64,000 nt of DNA. Origin: Arthrobacter sp. fls2-241-R2A-200. GTDB taxonomy: Bacteria > Actinomycetota > Actinomycetes > Actinomycetales > Micrococcaceae. Below, in pieces: positions 44,095 through 52,360 of this stretch. Position 1 is the stretch's first letter; every line of letters begins with the position of its first letter. The notes beneath the pieces were generated by a model that was not told where the DNA came from, ran no database searches, and saw nothing but the letters and a program-made list of their open reading frames with translations. A program made the position numbers and the translations under genes. Where the stretch lies: contig NZ_JARVRJ010000014.1 of assembly GCF_030209745.1 (NCBI RefSeq), forward strand, positions 62,001-126,000, written 5' to 3'.

Positions 44095-45304
44095 ACTCGT
44101 CACGATCCTCGCCTGGGTCCTGCTGTGGGCCGTGGTGATTGGAGCAGGAGCGCTGGCGCTGCTGCGGGCACTTGGCAGGGCTTCGGTGCTGACCCAAATT
44201 TGCCTCGTGGTCCTGGCCACCGTAGCCGTCCTGGTGGCCGGCATGGTCAGCGCCTTCAACGCCATGTTCATCTCCGCCAGGGACCTCGAAGTCATGTGGT
44301 ACATCCTGGGCATGGCATCGGCGGTGGCTGTTTGCTTGTCCCTCATGCTCGGGGCGGGCGTTTCCCGCAACGCCGCCAAGCTGGTGGAGCCCGCGCGTCG
44401 CCTGGGCCGGGGTGAAACACTCGATTCGGGCGTCGAAGACCGCCGTAGGCCCGTTCCGGCCATGACGTCAGAACTGGCAGAGCTCGCCACCGAATTGGAA
44501 GCAAGCAGCCGCAACTTGGCCGAGTCCCGGAAACGTGAAGCGGCCATGGAGACCGCGCGCCGGGAGCTGATGTCCTGGATCTCGCACGATCTGCGGACAC
44601 CCCTGGCGAGTGTGCGCGCCATGACCGAAGCGCTCGAGGACGGCATGGCCACCGATGTCCCTGGCTACTACCGGAAAATCATCGGCCAGACCGAACAGAT
44701 GACGGCCATGGTCAACGATCTTCTGGAACTGTCCAAAATCCAGGCCGGGAGCCTCCTGCTCCGGGCTGAGGCCCTGGATCTCTATGACTTGGTCAGCGAC
44801 GCCATCTCAGACCTCACACCCTTGGCCGCGCAACGCGGTATCAGGCTCGACGGCGGCGGCAACAGGGAGTGCATGGCGGTGGCCGATGGACCCAGCCTGG
44901 CCCGCGCCGTGAGGAACGTGCTTCACAACGCCATCCTCTACAGCAAACCGGATACTGATGTCCATGTCAGCGTCGGGAGCGATGACGGGAACGCAGTGGT
45001 TTCAGTGCAGGACCATTGCGGTGGCATTCCGGCGGAGGATCTGCCGCACCTGTTCGAAACAGGCTGGCAAAAGGATTCGTCGCGCAGCAGTTCCGACCCC
45101 TTGCAAGGACGCTACAACGGGGCCGGAATCGGACTGAGCATGGTGGCGGGGATCGTGAAGGCACATGGCGGGGCGGTCGCCGTCCAGAACGTCGACGGCG
45201 GCTGCCGCTTCGTTTTGTCCCTTCCCACCACACCACCGACCCGAAATGCGCGGCACCTCGAACCACCCACCACTGCCCGGGAGGCACTTCATGAACAGGC
45301 CTAG
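44081..45304 (+). CDS. Membrane histidine kinase
   Basis: This 407-residue sensor has two N-terminal helices (residues ~4-27 and ~34-54, then a further pair near 66-88) with very short extracytoplasmic loops. A HAMP-like linker (LVEPARRLGRGET), HisKA with phosphorylated His169 (SWISHDLRTPLASV) and an HATPase domain (NVLHNAILYSKPD; GGIPAEDLPHLFE; GAGIGLSMVAGIVKAHGG) follow. The small sensory part suggests it reads a membrane or intracellular state. ATG 44081 has AAAGGA. The next gene starts 14 bases before its stop. Confidence 0.92.
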   Translation: MQGNELVTILAWVLLWAVVIGAGALALLRALGRASVLTQICLVVLATVAVLVAGMVSAFNAMFISARDLEVMWYILGMASAVAVCLSLMLGAGVSRNAAKLVEPARRLGRGETLDSGVEDRRRPVPAMTSELAELATELEASSRNLAESRKREAAMETARRELMSWISHDLRTPLASVRAMTEALEDGMATDVPGYYRKIIGQTEQMTAMVNDLLELSKIQAGSLLLRAEALDLYDLVSDAISDLTPLAAQRGIRLDGGGNRECMAVADGPSLARAVRNVLHNAILYSKPDTDVHVSVGSDDGNAVVSVQDHCGGIPAEDLPHLFETGWQKDSSRSSSDPLQGRYNGAGIGLSMVAGIVKAHGGAVAVQNVDGGCRFVLSLPTTPPTRNARHLEPPTTAREALHEQA

Positions 45305-46838
45305 GTTGTGGGCCGCGGCCGCTGGCCTCGCCGCCGGTGCAGCCGGAGTCGCCGTCGGTGAGCTGGTCGCCGGCCTCCTGAGCCCGTCAGTTTCGCCGGT
45401 AACAGCCCTCGGCGGCGCAGTGATCGATGCTGTGCCGCCAGGTGTCAAGGATCTGGTGATCCAACTCTTCGGCACCTCGGACAAGGCCGTACTCATCGTT
45501 TCCATCGTGGTAGTAGCCGCTGTCCTCTCAGCGCTGGCCGGCATCCTGGAGCGTCGTCGGGCGGGCCTGGGCCTCGCGCTGGCTGGATTGGCAGGGATCG
45601 CCGGGCTGACCGCCGTCGTGACCCGTGCGCAGGCCACCACGCAAGCGGCCTTCGCGCCGGTCGTTGCCGCCGTGGTGACGATGTTGCTGCTCCGGGCGCT
45701 GATCCGGCGGCTCGCCACCTGGACCCCGCGCCCGCCCGCACCGGGAATGGAAGCTCACGCCCCGGCGCCCATTGCGCGGCGCAGTTTCCTAAACACCCTG
45801 GCGGGAACGTCCATCGCCGCCGTCGTTGCCGGAACCCTGACCACCGTGATGACGAGGGCCACAGCGGCTGCCTCCGGGTTTCGGAGTTCCCTGGCACTCC
45901 CGGCGCCGGCAACAGCAGCGCAAGCCATCCCGCCGGGGGCGACCTTGCCCGTGGACGGTATCAGCCCGCTCGTCACCCCGAACCGGGACTTTTACCGCAT
46001 CGACACCGCTTTGACGGTGCCGGGGATCGATCCGCCTACCTGGAAACTCAAGGTCACCGGGATGGTGGACCGGGAAGTTGAACTCGATTTCGCCACCCTC
46101 TTGACCAAGCCCATGACGGCCCGGCACATCACCATAGCGTGCGTTTCCAACGAGGTAGGCGGAGATCTGATCGGCAACGCTTTGTGGCTCGGATGGCCGG
46201 TCCGGGAACTCTTGGCCATGGCCGGACCTAAGGCGGGAGCGGACATGGTGCTCTCCACCAGCAGTGACGGTTGGACAGCCGGCACACCTTTGGAGGCCTT
46301 GACCGACAGCCGGGATGCGCTCCTGGCTGTAGGAATGAATGGTGAACCGCTACCCCTGGAGCACGGTTTCCCCGTCCGGATGATCGTGCCTGGGCTCTAT
46401 GGTTTTGTCTCGGCCACCAAGTGGCTCACGGAGCTGAAAGTCACGCGGTTCGCCGATGACATCGGTTACTGGACGCCGCGCGGATGGAGTGATCACGGAC
46501 CCATCAAGACCGAATCACGGATCGATGTGCCACGCAACGGCCGCAGTGTCCAACATGGCAGGGTGCAGTTCGGTGGAGTTGCCTGGGCCCAGCACCGGGG
46601 GATTGAGCGTGTAGAGCTGCGGACCAACCGTGGACCATGGCAACAGGCGACTCTTGCCAGCGCGATTTCCACGGACACGTGGTATCAGTGGCAATGCAGC
46701 TTCGATCTCGGCCCCGGTGACTACGAAGTCCAGGTGCGCGCCACCGATTCCACCGGCACTGCGCAGACCGAAGACCGGGCTCCTGCGGCCCCGGACGGTG
46801 CTACGGGCTACCACACCATCAATCTCAAAGTGACCTGA
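45291..46838 (+). CDS. Membrane-anchored molybdopterin oxidoreductase (sulfite-oxidase fold)
   Basis: This protein (515 residues) has an N-terminal membrane domain of about four helices (residues ~5-30, 60-82, 87-110, 115-137). An internal RRSFLN near residue 163 precedes another hydrophobic stretch. The catalytic sulfite-oxidase-type Moco domain has the molybdenum-ligating Cys284 (ITIACVSNEVGGDLIGNALW), VGMNGEPLPLEHGFPVRMIVPG and a C-terminal dimerisation-type domain (VAWAQHRGIERVELRTNRG). The internal twin-arginine-like site is a plausible Tat element. Substrate unknown. ATG 45291 follows GGGAGG and lies in the kinase's last codons. The Moco genes follow directly. Confidence 0.9.
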   Translation: MNRPRLWAAAAGLAAGAAGVAVGELVAGLLSPSVSPVTALGGAVIDAVPPGVKDLVIQLFGTSDKAVLIVSIVVVAAVLSALAGILERRRAGLGLALAGLAGIAGLTAVVTRAQATTQAAFAPVVAAVVTMLLLRALIRRLATWTPRPPAPGMEAHAPAPIARRSFLNTLAGTSIAAVVAGTLTTVMTRATAAASGFRSSLALPAPATAAQAIPPGATLPVDGISPLVTPNRDFYRIDTALTVPGIDPPTWKLKVTGMVDREVELDFATLLTKPMTARHITIACVSNEVGGDLIGNALWLGWPVRELLAMAGPKAGADMVLSTSSDGWTAGTPLEALTDSRDALLAVGMNGEPLPLEHGFPVRMIVPGLYGFVSATKWLTELKVTRFADDIGYWTPRGWSDHGPIKTESRIDVPRNGRSVQHGRVQFGGVAWAQHRGIERVELRTNRGPWQQATLASAISTDTWYQWQCSFDLGPGDYEVQVRATDSTGTAQTEDRAPAAPDGATGYHTINLKVT

Positions 46839-46915
46839 AAGAACTGTGACCCGAAGAACTACGCTGGTTACGTCCGGACCCTAACGTTGAGCCGGCATGC
46901 CGCAGGAGGAAAACC

Positions 46916-48136
46916 GTGCCCAGAAGCGTCCAGGACCATCGCCAGGCAGTAGTGGACCTCTTATCGGGGATCTCCGGGTCCAAGGGCGCCCAGGACCTGC
47001 CGTTGCTGGAAGCGCTGGGCGCAGTGCTCGCCGTGGATGTCCGAGCGCCGTTGTCGCTGCCGCCATTCGCGAATTCCCAGATGGACGGTTTTGCGGTGCG
47101 CTCCCAGGACATTCCCGACGACGGCGCGCAGCTCAGTGTCGCTGAACCGGTCCCGGCAGGTGCGGTGCCAGCACCGCTCCGCCCCGGCTTCGCCGCACCG
47201 ATCATGACCGGGGCCATGATCCCCGAGGGGGCAGACGCCGTCGTGCCCATCGAAAAGGCGACGCCGGACTCCTTTCCGCAACCGGAAACACCCGACGCCG
47301 TGGTGCAGCTGCCGCCAGTGAAACCGGGCACCTACGTTCGGGACGCGGGAAGCGACATCGCAGCAGGGACCGCGGCACTCGCCGCAGGCACTTTGCTGGG
47401 CCCCGCCCAACTCGGCCTCCTGGCGGCCTTCGGAATGATGACCGTCCAGACCCGTAAGCCCTTGCGCGCGCTCCTGGTCACCACCGGAGATGAAGTGGTG
47501 GAGCCGGGGCAGGAGCTCACGGCAGGAAAAATCTACGATTCCAACGGAACCCTCTTGGAAGCTTCCATGCGCCAGGCGGGCCTCGGAGTAGTGAGGGCCG
47601 GAATCAATGACGACGATCCCGGCAGCCTCCTGCGGCTGCTGCGCCGGCATACGGGAGCTTCGGAGGACCCGGTGGATCTGATCCTCACCACCGGGGGAGT
47701 GAGCAAGGGCGCCTATGAGGTGGTCCGCCAGGCCATGGCGGCCCAGCCCGTGGAGTTTGTGCATGTTGCCATGCAACCCGGGGGGCCGCAAGGCGTGGGC
47801 ACGTTCGACGAGGTGCCGTTCCTGGGCTTCCCGGGTAATCCGGTCAGCTGCTTGGTTTCTTTCGAAATGTTCCTCCGGCCCGCGTTGTCCTTGGTTCACG
47901 GCGCCCCGGCACTGCGGACGTCCCGGACTGCACGCTTGGGGGAGAGCCTGACCTCCCCACAGGGTAAGCACCAGGTTCGACGCGGCACACTGCAAGGGGA
48001 CGGTTCAGTCCGCTTGGAAGGCGGGGCAGGTTCCCACCTGGTCCACGCGCTGGCCCGTTCCAACGCTTTGGTGCACATCCCCGGCGATGTCACAGAACTT
48101 CCCGACGGCGCCGAGGTGGAAGTATGGATGCTGTGA
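46916..48136 (+). CDS. moeA: Molybdopterin molybdenumtransferase MoeA
   Basis: MoeA inserts molybdate into adenylylated molybdopterin. The 406-residue protein has all four MoeA domains: [16 protein letters not shown] near residue 50; [18 protein letters not shown]; the MoCF fold [19 protein letters not shown]...[11 protein letters not shown] with [27 protein letters not shown]; and C-terminal domain IV. The GTG start has AGGAGG 7 bases upstream. It is followed by moaC with a 13-base overlap. Confidence 0.95.
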   Translation: MPRSVQDHRQAVVDLLSGISGSKGAQDLPLLEALGAVLAVDVRAPLSLPPFANSQMDGFAVRSQDIPDDGAQLSVAEPVPAGAVPAPLRPGFAAPIMTGAMIPEGADAVVPIEKATPDSFPQPETPDAVVQLPPVKPGTYVRDAGSDIAAGTAALAAGTLLGPAQLGLLAAFGMMTVQTRKPLRALLVTTGDEVVEPGQELTAGKIYDSNGTLLEASMRQAGLGVVRAGINDDDPGSLLRLLRRHTGASEDPVDLILTTGGVSKGAYEVVRQAMAAQPVEFVHVAMQPGGPQGVGTFDEVPFLGFPGNPVSCLVSFEMFLRPALSLVHGAPALRTSRTARLGESLTSPQGKHQVRRGTLQGDGSVRLEGGAGSHLVHALARSNALVHIPGDVTELPDGAEVEVWML

Positions 48137-48657
48137 ATCGACATCCCAAAAACCCTCCCGGCCTGACCCACCTGCGGCATGACGGCACCGCCCAGATGGT
48201 GGACGTGTCCGGGAAGACCGAGACAACCCGCGAGGCAACAGCCACAGCGACTGTCCGGAGCACGCCCGACGTCCTGGCCCTGCTTGGCGCAGGCGAGCTG
48301 CCCAAGGGCGATGCGCTCGCGGTGGCCAGGGTGGCGGGGATTATGGCCGCCAAGAAAACTCCTGAGCTCATTCCGCTGTGCCATCCGCTGCCCCTGGCCA
48401 AAGTCACCGTGGACTTTGAATTGTCAGCCGACGCGGTCCGGATTCTGGCGAGCGTGAAGACCCGGGGAGTTACCGGCGTCGAAATGGAAGCGCTGACGGC
48501 AGTGTCCGTTGCCGCGCTCAGCATCTACGACATGATCAAAGCCGTGGACAAGCATGCCGTTTTGACCGACATTCTGGTCCTCGCCAAGAGTGGCGGAAAG
48601 AGCGGCGATTGGTCGCTGGACGCCGAGCAGCCCGCGTCACCCGAGCCCCGCTCATGA
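48124..48657 (+). CDS. moaC: Cyclic pyranopterin monophosphate synthase MoaC
   Basis: MoaC converts 3',8-cyclo-GTP (the MoaA product) to cyclic pyranopterin monophosphate. The signature regions are present: [54 protein letters not shown] (catalytic Lys/His area) and [24 protein letters not shown]. It is 177 residues including a short variable end. It overlaps the end of moeA and its TGA overlaps the next ATG, so the four genes are one unit. Confidence 0.96.
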   Translation: MDAVNRHPKNPPGLTHLRHDGTAQMVDVSGKTETTREATATATVRSTPDVLALLGAGELPKGDALAVARVAGIMAAKKTPELIPLCHPLPLAKVTVDFELSADAVRILASVKTRGVTGVEMEALTAVSVAALSIYDMIKAVDKHAVLTDILVLAKSGGKSGDWSLDAEQPASPEPRS

Positions 48658-49154
48658 ACGCCTGCGAGCCGCACCACGGGCCGCGGAAGGCCGGCGTCGT
48701 GATTGCCTCCACCCGCGCGGCGGCGGGCCTTTACCCGGACGAGACCGGTCCGGTCATCCAGGATTGGCTCACCGAACACGGCTTTACCACGTTCCCCACC
48801 ATGGTGGTTCCCGACGGCGAACCGGTGGGCGCTGCATTGAGGGCGCTCCTTACGCAGGATCCTGCGGTGGTGATCACCAGCGGAGGTACCGGCCTCAGCG
48901 CCGACGACCGGACTCCCGAGATGACGTTGCCGCTACTGGATCGGCATATTCCCGGCCTCATGGAGGGCATCAGGCGGGCAGGAGTTGCCAAAACACCCTT
49001 GGCGATGTTGAGCCGTGGCCACGCCGGCGTTTCGGGGAAGACCTTTATTATCAACCTCCCGGGATCCCCGAAGGGTGTCATGGATGGACTGGCCGTCCTT
49101 GACCCCGTGATCGGGCATCTCTGCGAGCAAATGGAAGGAAGTCATGGGCACTGA
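48654..49154 (+). CDS. Molybdopterin adenylyltransferase MogA/MoaB type
   Basis: The MoCF-fold enzyme (166 residues) adenylylates molybdopterin before molybdenum insertion. Motifs: [42 protein letters not shown] and [14 protein letters not shown]. It overlaps moaC by ATGA and moaE by 11 bases. MogA and MoaB are hard to separate by sequence alone, so the symbol is left blank. Confidence 0.93.
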   Translation: MNACEPHHGPRKAGVVIASTRAAAGLYPDETGPVIQDWLTEHGFTTFPTMVVPDGEPVGAALRALLTQDPAVVITSGGTGLSADDRTPEMTLPLLDRHIPGLMEGIRRAGVAKTPLAMLSRGHAGVSGKTFIINLPGSPKGVMDGLAVLDPVIGHLCEQMEGSHGH

Positions 49155-49599
49155 AACGGACTTCGAAGTCCTGAACGCCGTGCTGAGTGCCGAGCCCATC
49201 TCCGTGGACCAAGCGGTGACAGCCGTTGAATCCGACACCGCCGGGGCAGTGGTCAGCTTCAGCGGCGTCGTCAGGAATCACGACGGCGGCAAGGCAGTGG
49301 AGCGGTTGAGCTACAGCGCCCATCCCACGGCGCACAAGGTCATGTCCGACGTCGTTGCGCAGCTCGTCGCCGAGCACCACGGAGAAGCCGAGCAGCCCGT
49401 CCGGATCTGGGCCGCACACCGGATCGGCATGCTGGAGATCGGCGATCCCGCGCTGGTGTGCGCCGTGGCCGCAGCACACCGCGGCCAAGCGTTCGCGGTG
49501 TGCTCGGAGCTCGTGGACCGGATCAAAGCGCAGGTCCCCATTTGGAAGGAGCAGTTCTTCGCGGATGGCTCCGTGGAATGGGTTGGTGCGGGGCAGTAG
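49144..49599 (+). CDS. moaE: Molybdopterin synthase catalytic subunit MoaE
   Basis: MoaE adds dithiolene sulfur to the precursor with MoaD. At 151 residues it has GAVVSFSGVVRNHDGGKAVERLSYSAHPTAHKVM, VRIWAAHRIGMLEIGD and the substrate Lys region KAQVPIWKEQFFADGSVEWVG. It is last in the moeA-moaC-mog-moaE unit. MoaD is encoded far away at 15.6 kb beside moaA, an unusual split. Confidence 0.95.
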   Translation: MGTETDFEVLNAVLSAEPISVDQAVTAVESDTAGAVVSFSGVVRNHDGGKAVERLSYSAHPTAHKVMSDVVAQLVAEHHGEAEQPVRIWAAHRIGMLEIGDPALVCAVAAAHRGQAFAVCSELVDRIKAQVPIWKEQFFADGSVEWVGAGQ

Positions 49600-49650
49600 C
49601 GTCGGGTCACGGTTCCAGCCGGCGGGTAGCCCGGCGGTAGGGTTAACGCC

Positions 49651-50409
49651 ATGACCGAACAACTTGCTGTTGCAGTACTTGGCGCCAACGGACGCATGGG
49701 ACGTGAAGCTGTCAAGGCCGTCGACGCAGCTGCCGACATGAAGCTCGTGGCGGCCCTGGGCCGCGGAGATTCCCTGGATACACTTCTCGACGCCGGTGCA
49801 CAGTATGTTGTGGACCTCACGGTTCCGGACACCACCGAGGCAAACGTCCGCTTCGCCGTCGAGCATGGCATCCACGCTGTGGTGGGAACGACCGGGTGGG
49901 ACGCGGACCGGTTGGCATCTTTGCGGAAACTGCTGGAAGCCCACACCGAAACCGGTGTCCTCATTGCACCCAACTTTGCCTTGGGGTCAGTGCTGGCTTC
50001 GGCGTTCGCCGCCAAAGCCGCGCAATACTTCGAGTCAGTGGAAATCATTGAATTGCATCACCCAAACAAGGTCGATGCTCCGTCCGGCACCTCCGTCCGC
50101 ACCGCCCAACTCATCGCCCAAGCCCGCCAGGAAGCTGGAGTTCCGATCAGCCCGGACGCTACGGAGTCGTCCCTGGAGGGGGCTCGCGGTTGCGATGTCG
50201 ACGGCGTGCGCGTCCACAGCGTGCGACTCCGCGGCCTCGTGGCACACCAAGAGGTCCTGTTCGGCGGGCCGGGGGAGCAGTTGACGCTCCGCCACGATTC
50301 CTTCGATCGAGCCTCGTTCATGCCCGGCGTGTTGCTGGGATTGCGCCAGGTTTCGTCCCACCCCGGCCTGACCGTTAGCTTGGACGGCTACTTGGATCTG
50401 GGGCTCTAG
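49651..50409 (+). CDS. dapB: 4-Hydroxy-tetrahydrodipicolinate reductase DapB
   Basis: This NAD(P)H-dependent step leads to diaminopimelate and lysine, needed for peptidoglycan. The 252-residue protein has the Rossmann motif VAVLGANGRMGREAV, VDLTVPDTTEANVRFA, VVGTTGW, APNFALGSVLASAFA, the catalytic IIELHHPNKVDAPSGTSVRTAQ and the C-terminal SFMPGVLLGLRQV. A TAGGGT box lies 7 bases before the ATG with no ribosome site, so it is probably leaderless. dapA follows two small genes later. Confidence 0.96.
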   Translation: MTEQLAVAVLGANGRMGREAVKAVDAAADMKLVAALGRGDSLDTLLDAGAQYVVDLTVPDTTEANVRFAVEHGIHAVVGTTGWDADRLASLRKLLEAHTETGVLIAPNFALGSVLASAFAAKAAQYFESVEIIELHHPNKVDAPSGTSVRTAQLIAQARQEAGVPISPDATESSLEGARGCDVDGVRVHSVRLRGLVAHQEVLFGGPGEQLTLRHDSFDRASFMPGVLLGLRQVSSHPGLTVSLDGYLDLGL

Positions 50410-50412
50410 GAC

Positions 50413-50901
50413 ATGGGGAACTTCTGGAGCGTGCTGAAGAAAAACCGCACCAAAGTGTGGGTCGGCGCCATCACCCTGTTACTCGTGCTGTATCTGGTGG
50501 TGTCCCTGCAGCGTTCAATCCTCCTGCTTGGCGATGCCAACCTCATTGCCAAGGCAATCGGTGCCGCTTACCTTGTCCTGCCCCTCATCGGCGCGTGGGC
50601 GATGATCCGCGAGCTCCTGTTCGGTGCCAGGACTGAGCAAATGGCCAAGGTCCTGGAGGCCGAGGGTGGTTTGCCGGTCGACGAGCTGCCCCGGACACCT
50701 GCGGGTCGGATAGTACGTGCGGCCGCCGACGCCGAGTTCGAGAAGTACCGTGCGGAGGCGGAGGCAGCGCCCGGGGATTGGCGTTCGTGGTTCCGTTTGA
50801 GCTGCGCCTACGACGCATCAGGGGATCGGAAGCGGGCGCGGGAGTCCATGAGGGATGCCGTCAGGCTCTTCCGGTCCCAAGCAACGACGGCTGGACGGTA
50901 G
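50413..50901 (+). CDS. Membrane protein with TPR-like C-terminus
   Basis: This 162-residue protein has two N-terminal helices (residues ~14-32 VWVGAITLLLVLYLVVSLQ, ~46-65 AIGAAYLVLPLIGAWAMIREL). A cytoplasmic part follows, with DELPRTPAGRIVRAAADAEFEKYRAEAEAAPGDWRSWFRLSCAYDASGDRKRARESM, which resembles a single TPR hairpin. It begins 3 bases after dapB with AGGA upstream. Small conserved genes of this kind follow dapB in Micrococcaceae; role unknown. Confidence 0.78.
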   Translation: MGNFWSVLKKNRTKVWVGAITLLLVLYLVVSLQRSILLLGDANLIAKAIGAAYLVLPLIGAWAMIRELLFGARTEQMAKVLEAEGGLPVDELPRTPAGRIVRAAADAEFEKYRAEAEAAPGDWRSWFRLSCAYDASGDRKRARESMRDAVRLFRSQATTAGR

Positions 50902-50970
50902 CCTCAGCCGAAAGCGCCCCCTTCCTTTGCGCTGGAGGCAGCGTCCCCGGTTCCGGACTTTGGATGAGCC

Positions 50971-50999
50971 TTGTGTTCGAATATATGTTCGAATAGCAT
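50971..50999 (+). promoter_or_regulatory. LexA-type SOS box inside a complete promoter
   Basis: TTGTGT (50971-50976) and TAGCAT (50994-50999) form -35 and -10 with 17-bp spacing. The spacer is almost exactly TCGAATATATGTTCGA (50977-50992), one base from the Gram-positive LexA palindrome TCGAACATATGTTCGA. LexA bound here would directly block polymerase. The gene's ATG lies 6 bases after the -10, with no ribosome site. Confidence 0.85.
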
Positions 51000-51005
51000 T
51001 GCTGC

Positions 51006-51341
51006 ATGAGTGATGTAGCCAAGCTGCCCGAAGGCCTCCATGAGCCGATGAAAGCCATGAGTCCGGGAGTGGTTGACTTTCTGTTCCGGCAACTCGTCAC
51101 GGGTAAGTCCCCGGAAGACACCCAGTGGCACCGGGAGGGCAAAGTGCTTGCCGAACAGGAGCCCGGGGCAGAGTTGGCGCGCCGCTTGTCGGAAACGGAC
51201 CTGGACTCCCTGACGCCGTTGGAACTTTTCGAATACGTCAGGGCTGCGCAGCGCCTGGTCGGCTGGGCCGAGCACCTCAAGGAACGGGCCGTGGAGCAGT
51301 ATTGTGCCGGCCATCCCGGTCGGCGGACAGTCACCCCGTAA
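51006..51341 (+). CDS. SOS-regulated small protein resembling the DUF222 N-terminal part
   Basis: A 111-residue, mainly helical protein. The segment LTPLELFEYVRAAQRLVGWAEHLKERAVEQYCA (residues ~70-102) resembles the start of DUF222 in the actinobacterial 13E12/HNH-endonuclease repeat family, but the rest of DUF222 and the HNH domain are absent; the frame ends cleanly. Some 13E12 genes in M. tuberculosis belong to the LexA regulon, which matches the SOS promoter here. It may be a solo partner or antagonist of full-length DUF222 proteins, or an unrelated damage-induced factor. Confidence 0.65.
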   Translation: MSDVAKLPEGLHEPMKAMSPGVVDFLFRQLVTGKSPEDTQWHREGKVLAEQEPGAELARRLSETDLDSLTPLELFEYVRAAQRLVGWAEHLKERAVEQYCAGHPGRRTVTP

Positions 51342-51421
51342 CCCCTGCCCAACAGCCTGGATGAGTACCATCACACGGACCCATTCTTCTAACATGCCCC
51401 GGACAAGGTAACGTTTTTCCT

Positions 51422-52333
51422 ATGTCTGACTCGCACGCCCGCATTCCCGCCCTTGGTACCCTGCTGACCGCCATGGTTACTCCGTTCACCGAGGACGGCA
51501 AGGTGGATTACCACCAGGCCGCGGCCCTTGCGGAAAAACTCGTCGAGGACGGTTGCGATGGCCTGGTGGTCACGGGCACCACCGGCGAGACGTCCACCCT
51601 TACGGACGACGAGAACCTGGGCATGTTCCGCGCAGTCAAGGAAGCTGTCGGTGGCAAAGCTGCCATCATCGCAGGGACCGGGACCAACGACACGGCGCAC
51701 TCCGTGCATCTCTCCCAGCGCGCTGCCGAAGTCGGCGTCGACGGCCTTCTCGTGGTTACCCCTTACTACAACAAGCCGAGTCAGTCGGGGCTTCGTGCGC
51801 ACTTCGAGGCTGTTGCCTCATCTACGGACCTGCCGGTGATGCTGTACGACATCCCGGGCCGTTCATCGGTGGCGATCGCACCCGAAACCATGATCGCGTT
51901 GTCCAAGCACCGGAACATCGTGGCCGTCAAGGACGCCAAAGCCGATTTCGCCGCCGCCACCCGCGTCATGGCCGAGACGGATCTGGTGTTCTACTCCGGC
52001 GATGACGGATTGACGCTGCAGTGGATGGCGCTGGGGGCAGTGGGGCTCGTAGGTGTGACCACCCATGTTGCCACGCGTCGCTTCCGTGACTTGGTAGACG
52101 CCATGAACGCCAGTGACCTCGCCACAGCGCGAGCCATCAATTTTGAATTGGAGCCTGTGGTCCGTGCAACCATGACCCGGGTCCAAGGCGCAGTAGCCGC
52201 CAAGCAGATTCTCAAGTGGCAGGGAGTCCTGCCCAACTCGGTTGTCCGTTTGCCCCTCGTGGAGCCGGACGAGGCCGAGATCGACACCATCCGCGGGGAT
52301 TTGGCCGAAGCCGGAATGGACTTCTCTGTCTAG
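51422..52333 (+). CDS. dapA: 4-Hydroxy-tetrahydrodipicolinate synthase DapA
   Basis: DapA condenses pyruvate with aspartate semialdehyde. The 303-residue TIM barrel has GLVVTGTTGETSTLTDDE, VTPYYNKPSQSGLRAHFEAVA with the active-site Tyr, VMLYDIPGRSSVAIAPETM, and the Schiff-base lysine in NIVAVKDAKADFAAA. TAACGT lies 7 bases before the ATG and no ribosome site is present, so it is probably leaderless. It is upstream of rnj, as commonly seen in actinobacteria. Confidence 0.96.
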   Translation: MSDSHARIPALGTLLTAMVTPFTEDGKVDYHQAAALAEKLVEDGCDGLVVTGTTGETSTLTDDENLGMFRAVKEAVGGKAAIIAGTGTNDTAHSVHLSQRAAEVGVDGLLVVTPYYNKPSQSGLRAHFEAVASSTDLPVMLYDIPGRSSVAIAPETMIALSKHRNIVAVKDAKADFAAATRVMAETDLVFYSGDDGLTLQWMALGAVGLVGVTTHVATRRFRDLVDAMNASDLATARAINFELEPVVRATMTRVQGAVAAKQILKWQGVLPNSVVRLPLVEPDEAEIDTIRGDLAEAGMDFSV

Positions 52334-52360
52334 GACCGTTTCGCCGGAAAGTAGCAAAAT

